Below, piece after piece: positions 28,738 to 37,516 of a DNA stretch of 64,000 nucleotides. Positions within the stretch are counted from its first letter, which is position 1. Every line of letters starts with the position of its first letter. A program made the translations under genes and the position numbers. The notes under the pieces were generated by a model. That model did no database searches, had not been told where the DNA came from, and was given only the letters and a program-made list of their open reading frames with translations. This DNA is from Streptomyces sp. B3I8 (GTDB taxonomy: Bacteria; Actinomycetota; Actinomycetes; Streptomycetales; Streptomycetaceae): assembly GCF_030816915.1 (NCBI RefSeq), contig NZ_JAUSYN010000002.1, positions 2,369,501 to 2,433,500 on the forward strand, read 5' to 3'.

Positions 28738-30344
28738 CTCTCCTTCTGCAGTAGGGACAGCGCGGCGATGAGTTCCGCCTGGGGTTCGGCATGGACCTCC
28801 AGGGCGTCGAGCGGGGCGAGCCGGCGCTCCCGCTCGGTGTGCAGCACCCGGTCGACGTAGTCGGAGAGCAACCGTGCGGCCCGGTCGCGCAGCCGCAGGG
28901 CACCGTGGGCGCCGATCCGCTCGGCGAGCCGCTCGCCCGCGGAACGCGCCCGGCGGCCGCCCAGCAGCGCGGTGGCAACCAGCGCCGCGACCATCTCGGC
29001 GTCCGGCGCGACGCTCCGGTCGAGATCGCGCGCCTCCTCCTCGGCGTACTCCTCCAGCACGCGCCGCCAGCGGCGCACCGCCAGGCCGATCCGGTGCTCG
29101 GTGTGGTCGGCAGCCGGATCGTGGCCGGCGAGTTCCGGGGCGTCGGCGGCGGGTTCGAGGCGCCAGGCCTCGTCGATGCGTTCGTCGGCGGCGGTGACGG
29201 CACACAGCAGCAACGCGCCGAGGCTCTCCACCAGGGCGTCGAGCAGTTCCCGGGCGGTGCAGTCCAACGGGAAGCTGCGCCACCGTTTGAGGGCGTCCCC
29301 GGCGAGTACGGCACCGGCCTGCAACCGGCCCCGCACACGCGCGTACTCGCTGTCGTACGCGCTGTCGACGGCGGCGGTGAGCCGGAGCGCCGCGGCGTAC
29401 TGCGCGGCCGCGGCGCCGGCCAGTTCGGGCAGCCGGGAGTCGAGCGAGCCCAGGACTCCGTGAGCGGTACGGGCCATGGCGGCGCTCCGGGTGGCCGGGT
29501 CCTGCACGAGATGGGTGAGCCAGGTGCGCAGCGGCGCGACGGCGGTCGCGGGCAGCAGGCCGCCGCCCCAGGCCGACTCGGGCAGTTCGGGCACGGTGAA
29601 GCGGGGCACGTCGCCGAGTCCGGCCTTGGTGAGCAGGGCGGCGTACTGCCGTGACACCTCGGTGACGACCTGGTGGGGAACGCGGTCCAGGACGGTCACG
29701 AGCGTCGCCCGCTGCTCCTTGGCGGTGCGCAGCAGGTGCCAGGGGACGGCGTCGGCGTACCGCGCGGCGGTGGTGACCATGACCCAGATGTCGGCCGCGC
29801 AGATGAGTTCGGCGGCGAGGGTGCGGTTGTCGGCGATGAGGGAGTCGACGTCGGGGGCGTCGAGGAGGGCGAGGCCCGGTGGCAGGGTCTCGGCGGTCTC
29901 GATACGCAGTACGCGCTGTCCCTGATCGCCGAGGGAGGGCAGGTCGTCGTCGCCGGTCTCCCCGTGGGGCAGCCATTCACGGCCGAGTTCGGGCAGGACG
30001 CGCATGCCGCTGAACCAGTGGTGGTCCTCGGGATGACAGACCAGCACGGGGGTGCGGGTCGTGGGCCGCAGGACGCCGGCCTCACTGACCTTGCGCCCCA
30101 CCAGGGAGTTGACGAGCGTCGACTTGCCGGCACCGGTCGAACCACCCACCACGGCAAGCAGCGGCGCCTCTGGTTGACGGAGTCTGGGCACCAGATAGTC
30201 GTCGAGTTGCGCGAGGAGTTCGTCCCGGTTCGCACGCGCACGTGGCGCTCCCGCGAGAGGGAGCGGAAAGCGTGCGCAGGCCACACGGTCGCGCAGGGCG
30301 GAGAGTGCGTCGAGCAACTGGGGCCGTACATCCAAGGTCACCAC
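28734..30344 (-). CDS. dynA: Dynamin-like GTPase (DynA-like)
   Basis: This 536-residue GTPase has the P-loop [17 protein letters not shown] (about residues 60-76), [23 protein letters not shown] and VLDRVPHQV, followed by a long helical region typical of bacterial dynamins. It has no clear membrane segment. It is the first gene of a two-gene GTPase operon with translational coupling to dynB. I placed the start at a GTG-GTG pair (30344/30341) giving [19 protein letters not shown]. The frame is open further upstream, with an ATG at 30383, but without an SD sequence. Known homologues are recruited to FtsZ during sporulation. Confidence 0.87.
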   Translation of the reverse strand: MVTLDVRPQLLDALSALRDRVACARFPLPLAGAPRARANRDELLAQLDDYLVPRLRQPEAPLLAVVGGSTGAGKSTLVNSLVGRKVSEAGVLRPTTRTPVLVCHPEDHHWFSGMRVLPELGREWLPHGETGDDDLPSLGDQGQRVLRIETAETLPPGLALLDAPDVDSLIADNRTLAAELICAADIWVMVTTAARYADAVPWHLLRTAKEQRATLVTVLDRVPHQVVTEVSRQYAALLTKAGLGDVPRFTVPELPESAWGGGLLPATAVAPLRTWLTHLVQDPATRSAAMARTAHGVLGSLDSRLPELAGAAAAQYAAALRLTAAVDSAYDSEYARVRGRLQAGAVLAGDALKRWRSFPLDCTARELLDALVESLGALLLCAVTAADERIDEAWRLEPAADAPELAGHDPAADHTEHRIGLAVRRWRRVLEEYAEEEARDLDRSVAPDAEMVAALVATALLGGRRARSAGERLAERIGAHGALRLRDRAARLLSDYVDRVLHTERERRLAPLDALEVHAEPQAELIAALSLLQKER

Positions 30345-30663
30345 ATGTGAAGAATGCCCAATTTTGCAGTCTTTCTGAAGCATATAACTGGTTCTGCGCG
30401 CCGATTGGACACACGGGACGGAAAGGACGACCGGGACATGGGCACAGTCCAGGCATAACGAGTGCACAACACCCGATGCGCGAGCGGCCAAAAGCGATGC
30501 AGGATTCGTACCTGCCTGCGATTATCGGACCCGCTTCACCGAACCTCCACATCGAGCCACGGAGGCGAAGCAACAGGGACAAGGGCTCGGGAGCCCTATC
30601 CTTGTCCCCGGCGAGTCACGGATCGCCCCACACCCGGGCACCACGACACAGGCCACCACATCG
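30345..30663. other. Intergenic region between dynA and tRNA-Arg
   Basis: This 319-base region should hold the dynAB promoter (leftward) and the tRNA promoter (rightward). An inverted repeat at 30577-30607 (GGACAAG with CTTGTCC, inner GGGCT with AGCCC) lies about 57 bases before the tRNA and may be a terminator or processing hairpin. Open frames across it lack coding character. Confidence 0.4.
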
Positions 30664-30736
30664 GCCCCCGTAGCTCAGTGGATAGAGCAGGCGCCTTCTA
30701 AGCGCTTGGCCGCAGGTTCGAGTCCTGCCGGGGGCG
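30664..30736 (+). tRNA. tRNA-Arg (anticodon TCT)
   Basis: The cloverleaf is complete: acceptor GCCCCCG (30664-30670) pairs with CGGGGGC (30729-30735). The D-arm is GCTCAGTGGATAGAGC, the anticodon stem GGCGC/GCGCT closes loop CTTCTAA, and the T-arm is GCAGG TTCGAGT CCTGC. Anticodon TCT reads AGA (and AGG by wobble), codons that are rare in this genome. The discriminator is G and CCA is not encoded. Confidence 0.96.
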
Positions 30737-31655
30737 CCGTTTTCTTTCCGTCCTCCCGTTCGGGAGGGATCTTCACTGTTCGCCGTGAGTGCCGGCCGAC
30801 GTGACGTAGTCCCGGGAACCTTTTGACGACTCAGTGCGCGGACGCGCGGGGTCGGCAGGTACGCCGGCATGGGGTTGGGCATCGCTGTGCTGATCGCCGG
30901 CCGTTCATGGCTGACGCGGGTTCCGCCGCGGGAGCGGGTGGCGCGGTTGAGGGATGCCTGGCACGCCGACGAGACGGGGTTGTGGGACCACGAGGCGTTG
31001 GCAGGCGGGACGGGACGGGCGTGGCCGCAGGGGCCGAACGGAGCCCTTCTCGCCGTGTACGAGACCGCGAGGCCGGGCACATCGATACGGGTGTCTTCGG
31101 TGAGAGCGGTCATGGCGTGCCGCTCGCACGGTCGCCGGAGAGCGTGCGGGAACCGGCCATGGCCCGGAAGCGGGCGGTCCCTCACCTCGATCGGATGCGA
31201 GGGGCCTTCGGCGAGCAGGCCGCGGTCCCCGATGGCCGGGTCCAGGACTTCGACGTGTTCGTGGACCTGCTGACGGAGTGAGGTCATGTCCTGGCCGAGG
31301 CAGCGCGGCAAGGGTGGTGCGTCGTGGGACTGAGCGAGTGAAGTACCTCGGCGGTGGATCGCTGCGCGGACTGTTCGATGCTCGCTCCATGTCCGCCAGA
31401 TGTCAGGTGGCAGATTCCAGACCCCAGACCCCAGCCCCCAGATGTCAGGTGGCAGATTCCAGATTTCAGGTGGCAGGTGGCAGGTGGCAGATTTCCAGAT
31501 GCCAGGTGCCAGGTGCCAGGTGCCGGATGACTGCTGGGTGACGGGCGGAAGTCAGCTCGTCGGGGGCGGGGTTTCTCGCTGTTCGGGGCGTTGTCGGTGG
31601 GGGCCGTTAGGGTGTGAGGGCCGTGGTGGAGACGGGGAAAAAGGGGGCAGGTCGG
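30737..31655. other. Gene-poor region downstream of tRNA-Arg
   Basis: This 919-base stretch lies between the tRNA and the dehydrogenase gene. Open frames exist (for example plus strand 30869-31273 and 30823-31281) but none has an SD sequence, a recognisable family or a clean start. Parts of the two frames look protein-like in succession (WHADETGLWDHEAL, then RMRGAFGEQAAVPDG), which could mean a decayed gene. A sequence downstream of a tRNA is a common integration site, but I see no integrase and no repeat of the tRNA 3' end. The 7-base array at 31397-31523 is listed separately. Confidence 0.4.
31397..31523. repeat. Heptanucleotide tandem array, 18 degenerate units
   Basis: Fourteen consecutive 7-base units run from 31397 to 31494. 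After one extra C (31495), four more units run to 31523. Unit types are CAGATGT, CAGGTGG, CAGATTC, CAGACCC, CAGCCCC, CAGATTT, CAGATGC and CAGGTGC. All begin CAG, and mainly the last four positions vary. The block CAGATGT-CAGGTGG-CAGATTC occurs twice, 42 bases apart, which points to duplication of three units. The array ends 132 bases before the dehydrogenase start. A period of 7 cannot keep one reading frame. Confidence 0.9.
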
Positions 31656-32621
31656 GTGCGGCTCAGGTGTGCGGTGGTGGACGACTACCAGGGGGTGGCG
31701 ACCTCCGTGGTCGACTGGTCTGGGCTCGCCGGTGACCTCGACGTCGTGTCCTTCGGGAAGCACTTCGCCGATGAGGACGCCCTCGTGGGCGCGCTGGCCG
31801 ACTTCGACATCGTCGTCACGCTGCGGGAACGCGTCGCGTTCCCCGGATCCGTGCTCTCCCGGTTGCCGCGGCTGCGGCTGCTCGTCGCCTCCGGGATGCG
31901 CAACAGCGTCATCGACTACGCCGCCGCCGAGGCGCACGGTGTGACCGTGTGCGGTACGGCGAGCTCCCCCACCCCGCCCGTCGAGCTGACCTGGGCGCTG
32001 CTGCTCGGGCTGGCCCGTGGCATCGTCACCGAGAACGCCGCGCTGCGTTCGGGCGGCCCCTGGCAGAGCACCCTCGGCGCCGATCTGCACGGGCAGCGGC
32101 TCGGATTGCTCGGGCTCGGGAAAATCGGTGGGCGGGTGGCCCAGGTCGGGCTCGCGTTCGGGATGCGGGTGAGCGCCTGGAGCCGGAACCTCACCCAGGA
32201 GCGTGCCGACGAGGTCGGTGTCGAACGCGCGGGGTCGAAGGAGGAGTTGCTCCGCACGAGTGACTTCGTTTCGCTGCACCTTGTGCTGAGCGAGCGCACC
32301 CGGAGGATGCTCGGCGCCGCCGAACTCACCCTCCTCAAGCCCACCGCCTACCTGGTCAACACCTCGCGCGCCGGCCTCGTCGACCAGGAGGCGCTGCTCA
32401 CGACCCTGCGCGAGGGCCGTATCGCGGGCGCCGCCATCGACGTGTTCGACAGCGAGCCGCTGCCCGTCGGCCACCCCATGCGCTCCGCCCCACGCCTGCT
32501 GGCCACCCCGCACCTCGGATACGTCAGCCGGGCCAACTACGAACGCTTCTACGGGCAGGCTGTGGAAGACATCCGCGCCTACCTGGCCGGGGAGCCGATA
32601 CGCGTCCTGGGACCGGCGTAG
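31656..32621 (+). CDS. D-isomer-specific 2-hydroxyacid dehydrogenase family protein
   Basis: This 321-residue NAD(H)-dependent oxidoreductase carries the family features: the Rossmann motif GLLGLGKIGGRVA in the middle, VNTSRAGLVDQEALL (catalytic Arg region), IDVFDSEPLP (Glu) and LATPHLGYVSR (His). Its substrate is probably a 2-hydroxy or 2-keto acid; phosphoglycerate dehydrogenase-like members share this size. The start is GTG 31656 (MRLRCAVVDDYQG), with AAAGGGGGCAG at a good distance. It stands alone between the repeat array and a chaplin gene. Confidence 0.92.
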   Translation: MRLRCAVVDDYQGVATSVVDWSGLAGDLDVVSFGKHFADEDALVGALADFDIVVTLRERVAFPGSVLSRLPRLRLLVASGMRNSVIDYAAAEAHGVTVCGTASSPTPPVELTWALLLGLARGIVTENAALRSGGPWQSTLGADLHGQRLGLLGLGKIGGRVAQVGLAFGMRVSAWSRNLTQERADEVGVERAGSKEELLRTSDFVSLHLVLSERTRRMLGAAELTLLKPTAYLVNTSRAGLVDQEALLTTLREGRIAGAAIDVFDSEPLPVGHPMRSAPRLLATPHLGYVSRANYERFYGQAVEDIRAYLAGEPIRVLGPA

Positions 32622-32777
32622 GTCCGCGGAGAGGACGGGGTCGTCGGCGCCCGACGTTCCCCTACGACTCCGTACGGGCGTGAGCCCGCCCTCGGGGAGT
32701 GGCACGCCGGACCCATACTCCGATCGGAAGAGTTGATCTCCCGGTTGAACGCCGTGACCGGGCGGGCTCGGGCGCGT

Positions 32778-32819
32778 TGAAAGGTGAGCACGGTGGCGAT
32801 CACCGTGCTCGTCCTTTCA
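32778..32819 (+). promoter_or_regulatory. Long hairpin directly before the chaplin Shine-Dalgarno
   Basis: An inner perfect 10-bp stem, GAGCACGGTG (32786-32795) with CACCGTGCTC (32801-32810), has loop GCGAT. Outer arms TGAAAGG (32778-32784) and CCTTTCA (32813-32819) extend it to 17 bp with a small internal bulge. The GAAGGAG of the chaplin starts three bases later. It could be an attenuator, a translation-control or mRNA-stability element, or the terminator of the dehydrogenase gene. The sequence alone does not decide. Confidence 0.65.
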
Positions 32820-32834
32820 CCGAAGGAGTATGTG

Positions 32835-33185
32835 ATGTCTCGCATCGCGAAGGCGACCGCGGTTGCCCTCGGCACGGGTGCCGTGGTGCTCAGCGGCGCC
32901 GGCCTGTCCATGGCGGACGCGGGTGCCCAGGGTACGGCCGTCGGGTCGCCCGGTGTCCTTTCCGGCAACGTCGTCCAGGTCCCCGTCCACATCCCCGTCA
33001 ACGTGTGCGGGAACACCATCACCGTGATCGGCGCCCTCAACCCCGCCTTCGGCAACGTCTGTGTCAACGGCGACGAGGACGAGAAGAAGTCCGGTCACTC
33101 CAAGGACGACGGCAAGTCGGGGCACAAGCGGCACGACGACGGCAAGTCGGGCTACAAGCGGCACGCCGGCGGCTACGGCGGCTGA
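32835..33185 (+). CDS. chpG: Short chaplin with Lys/His/Gly-rich tail (ChpG position)
   Basis: This 116-residue secreted hydrophobin-like protein has a signal peptide MSRIAKATAVALGTGAVVLS to about residue 29. One chaplin domain follows (about 37-78) with Cys58 (VNVCGN) and Cys76 (NVCVN) and the core ITVIGALNPAFGN. Chaplins form amyloid films that make aerial hyphae hydrophobic. The C-terminal 38 residues are unusual: a near repeat DDGKSGHKRH / DDGKSGYKRH and a GGYGG end, all hydrophilic. ATG 32835 follows GAAGGAG. The name rests on its position beside melC2 as I recall it from S. coelicolor, not on an alignment. Confidence 0.85.
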   Translation: MSRIAKATAVALGTGAVVLSGAGLSMADAGAQGTAVGSPGVLSGNVVQVPVHIPVNVCGNTITVIGALNPAFGNVCVNGDEDEKKSGHSKDDGKSGHKRHDDGKSGYKRHAGGYGG

Positions 33186-33222
33186 TCGATTTCACCCTCG
33201 TCACGCGCCGGGCACATGAGCG

Positions 33223-33251
33223 AGCCCCCGGTGGTCCGACCACCGGGGGCT
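33223..33251. terminator. Strong bidirectional hairpin between chaplin and tyrosinase
   Basis: A perfect 13-bp stem, AGCCCCCGGTGGT (33223-33235) with ACCACCGGGGGCT (33239-33251), encloses a 3-base loop. It lies between two convergent genes and should serve both. Confidence 0.9.
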
Positions 33252-33279
33252 TCGCCGTACACGCGACCAGGAGAAGCCG

Positions 33280-34149
33280 CTATACGTACCGGTAGACGTC
33301 GCTCATGTCCTCCATGTCCGCCGGGGTCACGTCCCACGGCGGCAGCCGTTCGTCGCGAGCCACGATTCGTCCGTGCTGGGGGTCCTCGTGTCCCGGCTGC
33401 CGCGCGGGCAGGTAACGCGCCCCCCGATGCCGCTGCTGCCAGCGCGACCACTGCAGGTCGACGAAGGCGTGGTGCATCCAGAAGACGGGGTCGTTGACCG
33501 AGGCGCCGCCGAGCATGTGACCGCCGACCCAGCGGTGGACGCGGTTGTGAGTGAGCCAGGCCGCGCTGCCCGTCCCCCGGCCCCAGCCCTCCAGCTTGTT
33601 GCGGAACCCCTTCGCCGACGTCGAGTTCCAGGGCGCGACGTCGTACAGGGGCTCGGCGAGGGCCCGGTCCAGCTCCGCACGCGTGGGGAGGCCGATCGGG
33701 TCGCGGTGGCGGCCGAGGTCCCGCATCAGGTACTCGGCGTCCGTCACGCTCTCCTTGATCGTCCAGGCACCCCCGCCGTAGGCGAACGGGCCGGTGGTCA
33801 CCCGGCCGTCGGAGCGGCGCCCGTTCCCGCCGAGCAGGTCGTCGGTCCAGGGCGCGGCGGACGCGTCACGTGTGCGGGTCCAGTCCCAGTACGGCACCGT
33901 CACCGACGCGTCGAGGCGTTGCAGAGCACGCTCCAGTTCCAGTACGAACCGCCGGTGCCAAGGCAGGAAGGACGGCGTCATGTGGGCTGTGCGCAGCCCG
34001 TCCTCGCCGTCGGCGACGTAGTGGTCGATGTGCGTGCGGACGAACTCGTCGTACTCACCGCGCCGTTTGAGCGCGAGCAGCGCCTCGACAAGGCGGCGCC
34101 GCTCCGTGCGGGACAGCGCGGTGACGTTCTTCCGTGTGTGGACCGCCAT
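33280..34149 (-). CDS. melC2: Tyrosinase (MelC2)
   Basis: This 289-residue type-3 copper monooxygenase oxidises tyrosine to DOPAquinone for melanin. CuA histidines are His40 (VRTHIDHY), His56 (TAHMTPSF) and His65 (LPWHRRF). CuB ligands lie in LTHNRVHRWVGG and PVFWMHHAFVDLQW. There is no signal peptide, as expected: MelC2 is carried out with its Tat-targeted caddie MelC1, encoded 81 bases upstream on the same strand. The sequence is slightly longer than the familiar 273-residue enzymes because of an N-terminal-half insert near residues 95-125. Confidence 0.95.
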   Translation of the reverse strand: MAVHTRKNVTALSRTERRRLVEALLALKRRGEYDEFVRTHIDHYVADGEDGLRTAHMTPSFLPWHRRFVLELERALQRLDASVTVPYWDWTRTRDASAAPWTDDLLGGNGRRSDGRVTTGPFAYGGGAWTIKESVTDAEYLMRDLGRHRDPIGLPTRAELDRALAEPLYDVAPWNSTSAKGFRNKLEGWGRGTGSAAWLTHNRVHRWVGGHMLGGASVNDPVFWMHHAFVDLQWSRWQQRHRGARYLPARQPGHEDPQHGRIVARDERLPPWDVTPADMEDMSDVYRYV

Positions 34150-34230
34150 CCAGTTCTCCCTCTGCTCGGCACGCCACGGCGGTTCTCGGCACCGGGCGGC
34201 CGTGATGTGCCGTGCCGTGCGTCCTGTCTG

Positions 34231-34821
34231 TCACATGTCGTGGATCGAGCGGTGGTCCGCGGGTGTCCGGCCCGCGACGGCCCGCCCTCCGTCGTGCGCC
34301 CTACCGGCCTCGCGCAGGTGGCTGCCGGGGCTGAGCACATCGACGGCGGCACGGGCGGCGGCCAACGGGGTGGCGCGTGACTCGTAGTGGTCGACCATGC
34401 TGATCCAGGTGCCGTCCGCGCGGCGCATCAGGTGCAGCGGGCGGCCGTCCACGGTGATGTGCCACTGCCCGGCGTCGTCTCCGCCGCTCGTGGCGTCGCC
34501 CGCGCCGGCGCCGCTCCGGGCGGCCCGGCTCGGCGCGGCCCAGGTGCCCTCGATACGGCGGCCCCGGTACGTCTGTGTGAACCTCCGCCGCTGCCCGTCC
34601 GCTCCCGCCGGGTCGCCGGGCCGGCCCGTGGAGGAGCGGGGGTCGGTGGGGTCGTCGGCCGGAGCGCCCGGGGCGCCATCGTCGCCCCTGAGGGCGTCCG
34701 GTCCGGCGGCCAGGTCCCGCGTGCGTCGGCAACGGGACGCGGTGACGGCGGGCGCCACAGCCAGGGCGCCGACCGTCACGATCAGTGCCCGGATGGCTTC
34801 CCTGCGAGTTCTCTCGGCCAA
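34231..34821 (-). CDS. melC1: Tyrosinase copper chaperone/cofactor (MelC1)
   Basis: This 196-residue protein has a Tat-like signal ([25 protein letters not shown]), an Asp/Pro/Gly-rich linker and the MelC1 core: [46 protein letters not shown] and AARAAVDVL. It delivers copper to MelC2 and mediates its secretion. I chose TTG 34821, five bases after GGAGG. A GTG at 34824 is equally in frame but too close to the SD. The linker is longer than in classical MelC1 (about 120-150 residues in all). Confidence 0.88.
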   Translation of the reverse strand: MAERTRREAIRALIVTVGALAVAPAVTASRCRRTRDLAAGPDALRGDDGAPGAPADDPTDPRSSTGRPGDPAGADGQRRRFTQTYRGRRIEGTWAAPSRAARSGAGAGDATSGGDDAGQWHITVDGRPLHLMRRADGTWISMVDHYESRATPLAAARAAVDVLSPGSHLREAGRAHDGGRAVAGRTPADHRSIHDM

Positions 34822-35143
34822 CACTTCCTCCTCGGCCTCGTTCGTGTGGGGAGAGTGGGTTGTGGGGGAGCGGTGGGGGAGCGGGTTGGAGGGACGATTG
34901 CGCGGCATCCATGACGATCCCGGCTTCCGGCGGCAGCAGCAGCGGGTCACCGAGCGTGCCGCGGGGCTCCTGGGGCGAGTGCACGCCCCCCGTTCTCCGC
35001 GTCCGGCCGGTTCGGCGATGGGCCGAGGCGCGACCCCGGCCTCGCCGTACGCGGGTCGGGGCGCTGATGCCTGGGTGGCCGAATCCGTCGCCGAGGTCGT
35101 GCGGCAGTGGGGCGCGCACGTTCCCGCCGAGCGGTCCCCGCGG

Positions 35144-35900
35144 CTAGGGTCTGGCCCGCTCCGGCGGCAGGTGCCGCTCGGCGGGCCGGGTGCCCTCGGG
35201 CGTGTCCGGGACGGGCACCACCGGGTCCCCAATGAGGCGGGGCGTCTCCAGACGTGGGGCGTCTCCCGCGCAGGACTTCTCGACGGTGGCCAGCGGCACC
35301 GGCACCGTGCGCGCCACGGCTACGGGCGTGGCGCAGACGGTGGCCGCCATGCGGGTGCCCGTGGCGGCGAGCGTTGCTCGGCTGGTCGGCCACATGTCGG
35401 GTGCGGTGCCTCTCGGCGGGGCATGGCGCTGCCTGCGTATCGGACAACGGCCGGGGGAGAGTGCCGGCACTGCTCTCCCTGCGGGTGACGCAGTAGTACG
35501 ACCGAGAGTCCGCTCGGCAGCGGGAATCCGTCCCGGGGCCGGGCGGCACCGCCGTTCGTGTGGAAGGTGGCGGGGCCAGGTGGGCGCCGTCGCCTCCGGC
35601 GGTGGCGGCCGGGCGGGATCCGGGGCCGGGGCAGCCGGGGCCGGAGCGGGCACCGAGGTCTCCCCCACGCCGTTCACCGTGCTGAGCACGGAGCTCTCGT
35701 TCCCGGCGTCGAGGGTGTCCGGCCGGTGCCGCGGCGGGCACAGGTTCAGCAACCGCGTGCTGAGGACTTTCTCCACACCGCCGGCGAGGCAGGTGGATGT
35801 CCCGAAGCCGGCGCGGCGGCGCGGCGGCAAGCGCGGGGGCGGCCGCTCCTGCTGCGGTGAGGCACCCGGCAACGACGGCGACCGCCTTGAGCGACTTCAG
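35144..35900 (-). pseudogene. Broken secreted-protein gene (CTG in place of start, frameshift after signal peptide)
   Basis: A perfect AAGGAGG (about 35907-35913) is followed at normal distance by CTG (35900), not ATG or GTG. That frame reads a textbook signal peptide, LKSLKAVAVVAGCLTAAGAAAPALA, and then turns into Arg-rich nonsense. From about 35810 the neighbouring frame reads as a mature domain (GGVEKVLSTRLLNLCPP, LDAGNESSVLSTVNGV) and continues to TAG at 35144. A single indel near 35790-35825 would join them. The parts resemble small Streptomyces secreted proteins of unknown function. It could still be a sequencing error. Confidence 0.5.
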
Positions 35901-35905
35901 CGTGT

Positions 35906-36263
35906 TCCTCCTTCTTCGGCGACGCACGCGTACGTCGCCGGGCGGCGTTGCGCACGGCCTAACGAGTTCCGAGGACCACGGATACGGGCGGTTCGCCTCG
36001 GTCGCCGGGCCGCGCCCCCGCAGTCACCGGACCGCGCCCCGCAGCCGAGCCGCGCCCCACGGCCTCCGCGCCGTACACGAACGGCGCCGTACACGAACGG
36101 CGCCGTACACGAACGGCACCGGCCATGGGCAGGGCCGGCGCCGTCACTCGGCGGCGCGCGAGCGTTCTCGCCCGCCTTTCGCTCCACTCGTCGGATCGAC
36201 CTGTCGGAAGGACCGACCCGCCGGGCAGATCAACTCATCGGGAGGCTCGACTCGTCAGGTAGG
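35906..36263. other. Intergenic region with a triple 16-bp repeat
   Basis: This 358-base stretch lies between the 3' end of the next gene and the broken gene's leader. It contains three perfect copies of the 16-mer CGCCGTACACGAACGG (36069-36084, 36085-36100, 36101-36116). Each unit's GCCGT and ACGGC ends can pair. The region has no supported gene. Part of it must hold the promoter of the broken gene. Confidence 0.6.
36069..36116. repeat. Three perfect tandem copies of a 16-bp unit
   Basis: The unit is CGCCGTACACGAACGG, and a truncated or changed fourth copy (CACCGG) follows. Because each unit has GCCGT and ACGGC arms, it may bind a dimeric regulator or be a small expanded repeat. It lies about 150-200 bases upstream of the broken secreted-protein start (minus strand). 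Confidence 0.8.
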
Positions 36264-37214
36264 TCAACTCGCCAGGAGGATCAGATCGCTCGGCAGCGAC
36301 GGCGGCGCCGGGAGAGTGCCGGCCGCGATGTCGCTCGCCGACGAAATCAGGCCCGCCAGGTCGGGGTCGATCAGAGCGGGGCCGGTCAGAGCGGGGCCGG
36401 TCAGGGCGGGGCCGGTCAGGGCGGTGTCGGTCAGGCTGCCGTCGGTGAGCGTGGCGAGCAGCACGTCGACGAGGTTGTTCACCGCGCCGGAGACGGCCGG
36501 CACCACCTGGCCGACGTCACCGGAGGTGGACGCCTTCACCAACGCGTCGACCGCCTCCTGAAGGGCCGTCAGCGCGTCCTGCCTGGTGTCTTTCCCCCTG
36601 GCCCTGTCACCGTGCCCTCGCCCCTCCCCGCCGGCGGCGGCGGTCTTCGACAGCGGCGGGGCCGCAGGCGTTGCCGGCTTATGGGACACCCCAGGAGCCG
36701 CGGACGCGCCGGCGGAAGCGGAGGCGCCCGGCGACGCGGCCGCAGTTGGAGCCGCCGTCTTCGCGGGTTGCACCGGTTTCGCCGGATCGGCGGGCTTCGC
36801 CAGGCTCGCGGACCCGGCCGGTGAGGTGGGCCTCACCACGGGTTTCGCGGGCTGCGCGACCGTTGAAGCAGCCGCCGCGGCCTCCCGGATGGCGTCCTTG
36901 GCCGCCCGGCCGAGCTCGGCCGCCAGGCTCACGGGAAGCTGACCGTTGTCCGCCTTGAGAGCCGTGTCGAGCAGGTCGGTGACGGGGGTCAGCACACCGC
37001 CGGCGGTGGAGAGCGACCTGACCTGGGCGCGCAGCCCGTCCGCGCCGGGGACGGGCACCTGCGCCCGGCCGTGGGCGGAGGCGGACGTGCCGGACCCGGA
37101 CGGGCCGGAGGCGGACCGGCCGTCGGCCGCCACGGCGGCGGGGCCGGCGGTCCCGAGCAGGAGCACGGCACAGAGTGCCGGGGCCGCGAGGTGCCGTGCG
37201 GGCAGAGCACGCAT
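36264..37214 (-). CDS. Secreted Ala/Pro/Thr-rich protein of unknown function
   Basis: This 316-residue protein has a signal peptide (MRALPARHLAAPALCAVLLL to VAADG, about 30 residues). The mature part has a helical module (RSLSTAGGVLTPVTDLLDTALKADN), a long Ala/Pro/Lys linker (KPVVRPTSPAG, AKPADPAKPVQPAKT), a second helical module (DALTALQEAVDALVKAST, VVPAVSGAVNNLVDVLLATL) and a C terminus with a short repeat (TGPALTGPALTGPAL). No enzyme motif is present. The ATG at 37214 has AAAGGAA upstream. Lying among chaplin genes, it may be another surface protein of aerial hyphae. That is inference only. Confidence 0.75.
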   Translation of the reverse strand: MRALPARHLAAPALCAVLLLGTAGPAAVAADGRSASGPSGSGTSASAHGRAQVPVPGADGLRAQVRSLSTAGGVLTPVTDLLDTALKADNGQLPVSLAAELGRAAKDAIREAAAAASTVAQPAKPVVRPTSPAGSASLAKPADPAKPVQPAKTAAPTAAASPGASASAGASAAPGVSHKPATPAAPPLSKTAAAGGEGRGHGDRARGKDTRQDALTALQEAVDALVKASTSGDVGQVVPAVSGAVNNLVDVLLATLTDGSLTDTALTGPALTGPALTGPALIDPDLAGLISSASDIAAGTLPAPPSLPSDLILLAS

Positions 37215-37516
37215 GGATGTTCCTTTCAGCGGGGCATGGAATCCTCTGCTCACCATGAAAGGATCGATGACTCACTGCAACCCTTGAGTCGCGGAGCGTG
37301 ATATCGCGGACGCTCCACACACGGCGTCACCCCTGGTGGGAGCGCCCGCACCGGCCCCCCGGCCGCGCGCCGCCATTCGGGCCGGGCAGCGCAGCCCGAG
37401 GGGAGCGGCCTGACAGCGAGAACCAACCACCCCATGAACGGAGCGGCCGGACAGCGCGGACCGGCCGCCCCCGCCAGGGGAACGGCCGGTCCGTCGAGAC
37501 GTCAGTCGTTCGAACG
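37215..37516. other. Intergenic region with chaplin terminator
   Basis: This 302-base region lies between two leftward genes. It holds the hairpin at 37458-37492 and presumably the promoter of the secreted protein near 37230-37300. No small ORF with an SD sequence was seen. Confidence 0.45.
37458..37492 (-). terminator. Hairpin downstream of the short chaplin
   Basis: Stem GGACCGGCCG (37458-37467) with CGGCCGGTCC (37483-37492) is 10 bp and perfect. The 15-base loop contains further C and G runs that can extend the pairing. It lies about 25 bases after the chaplin stop on the minus strand. Confidence 0.75.

Noticed and set aside
30823..31281. Plus-strand frame after tRNA-Arg, considered as integrase or excisionase remnant
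   Set aside because: No recombinase motif, no SD and no repeat of the tRNA 3' end. Left as undefined sequence.
30664..31655. Integrated element at the tRNA-Arg
   Set aside because: No integrase, no direct repeat of the tRNA end and no phage-like genes were found, so a mobile element is not supported.
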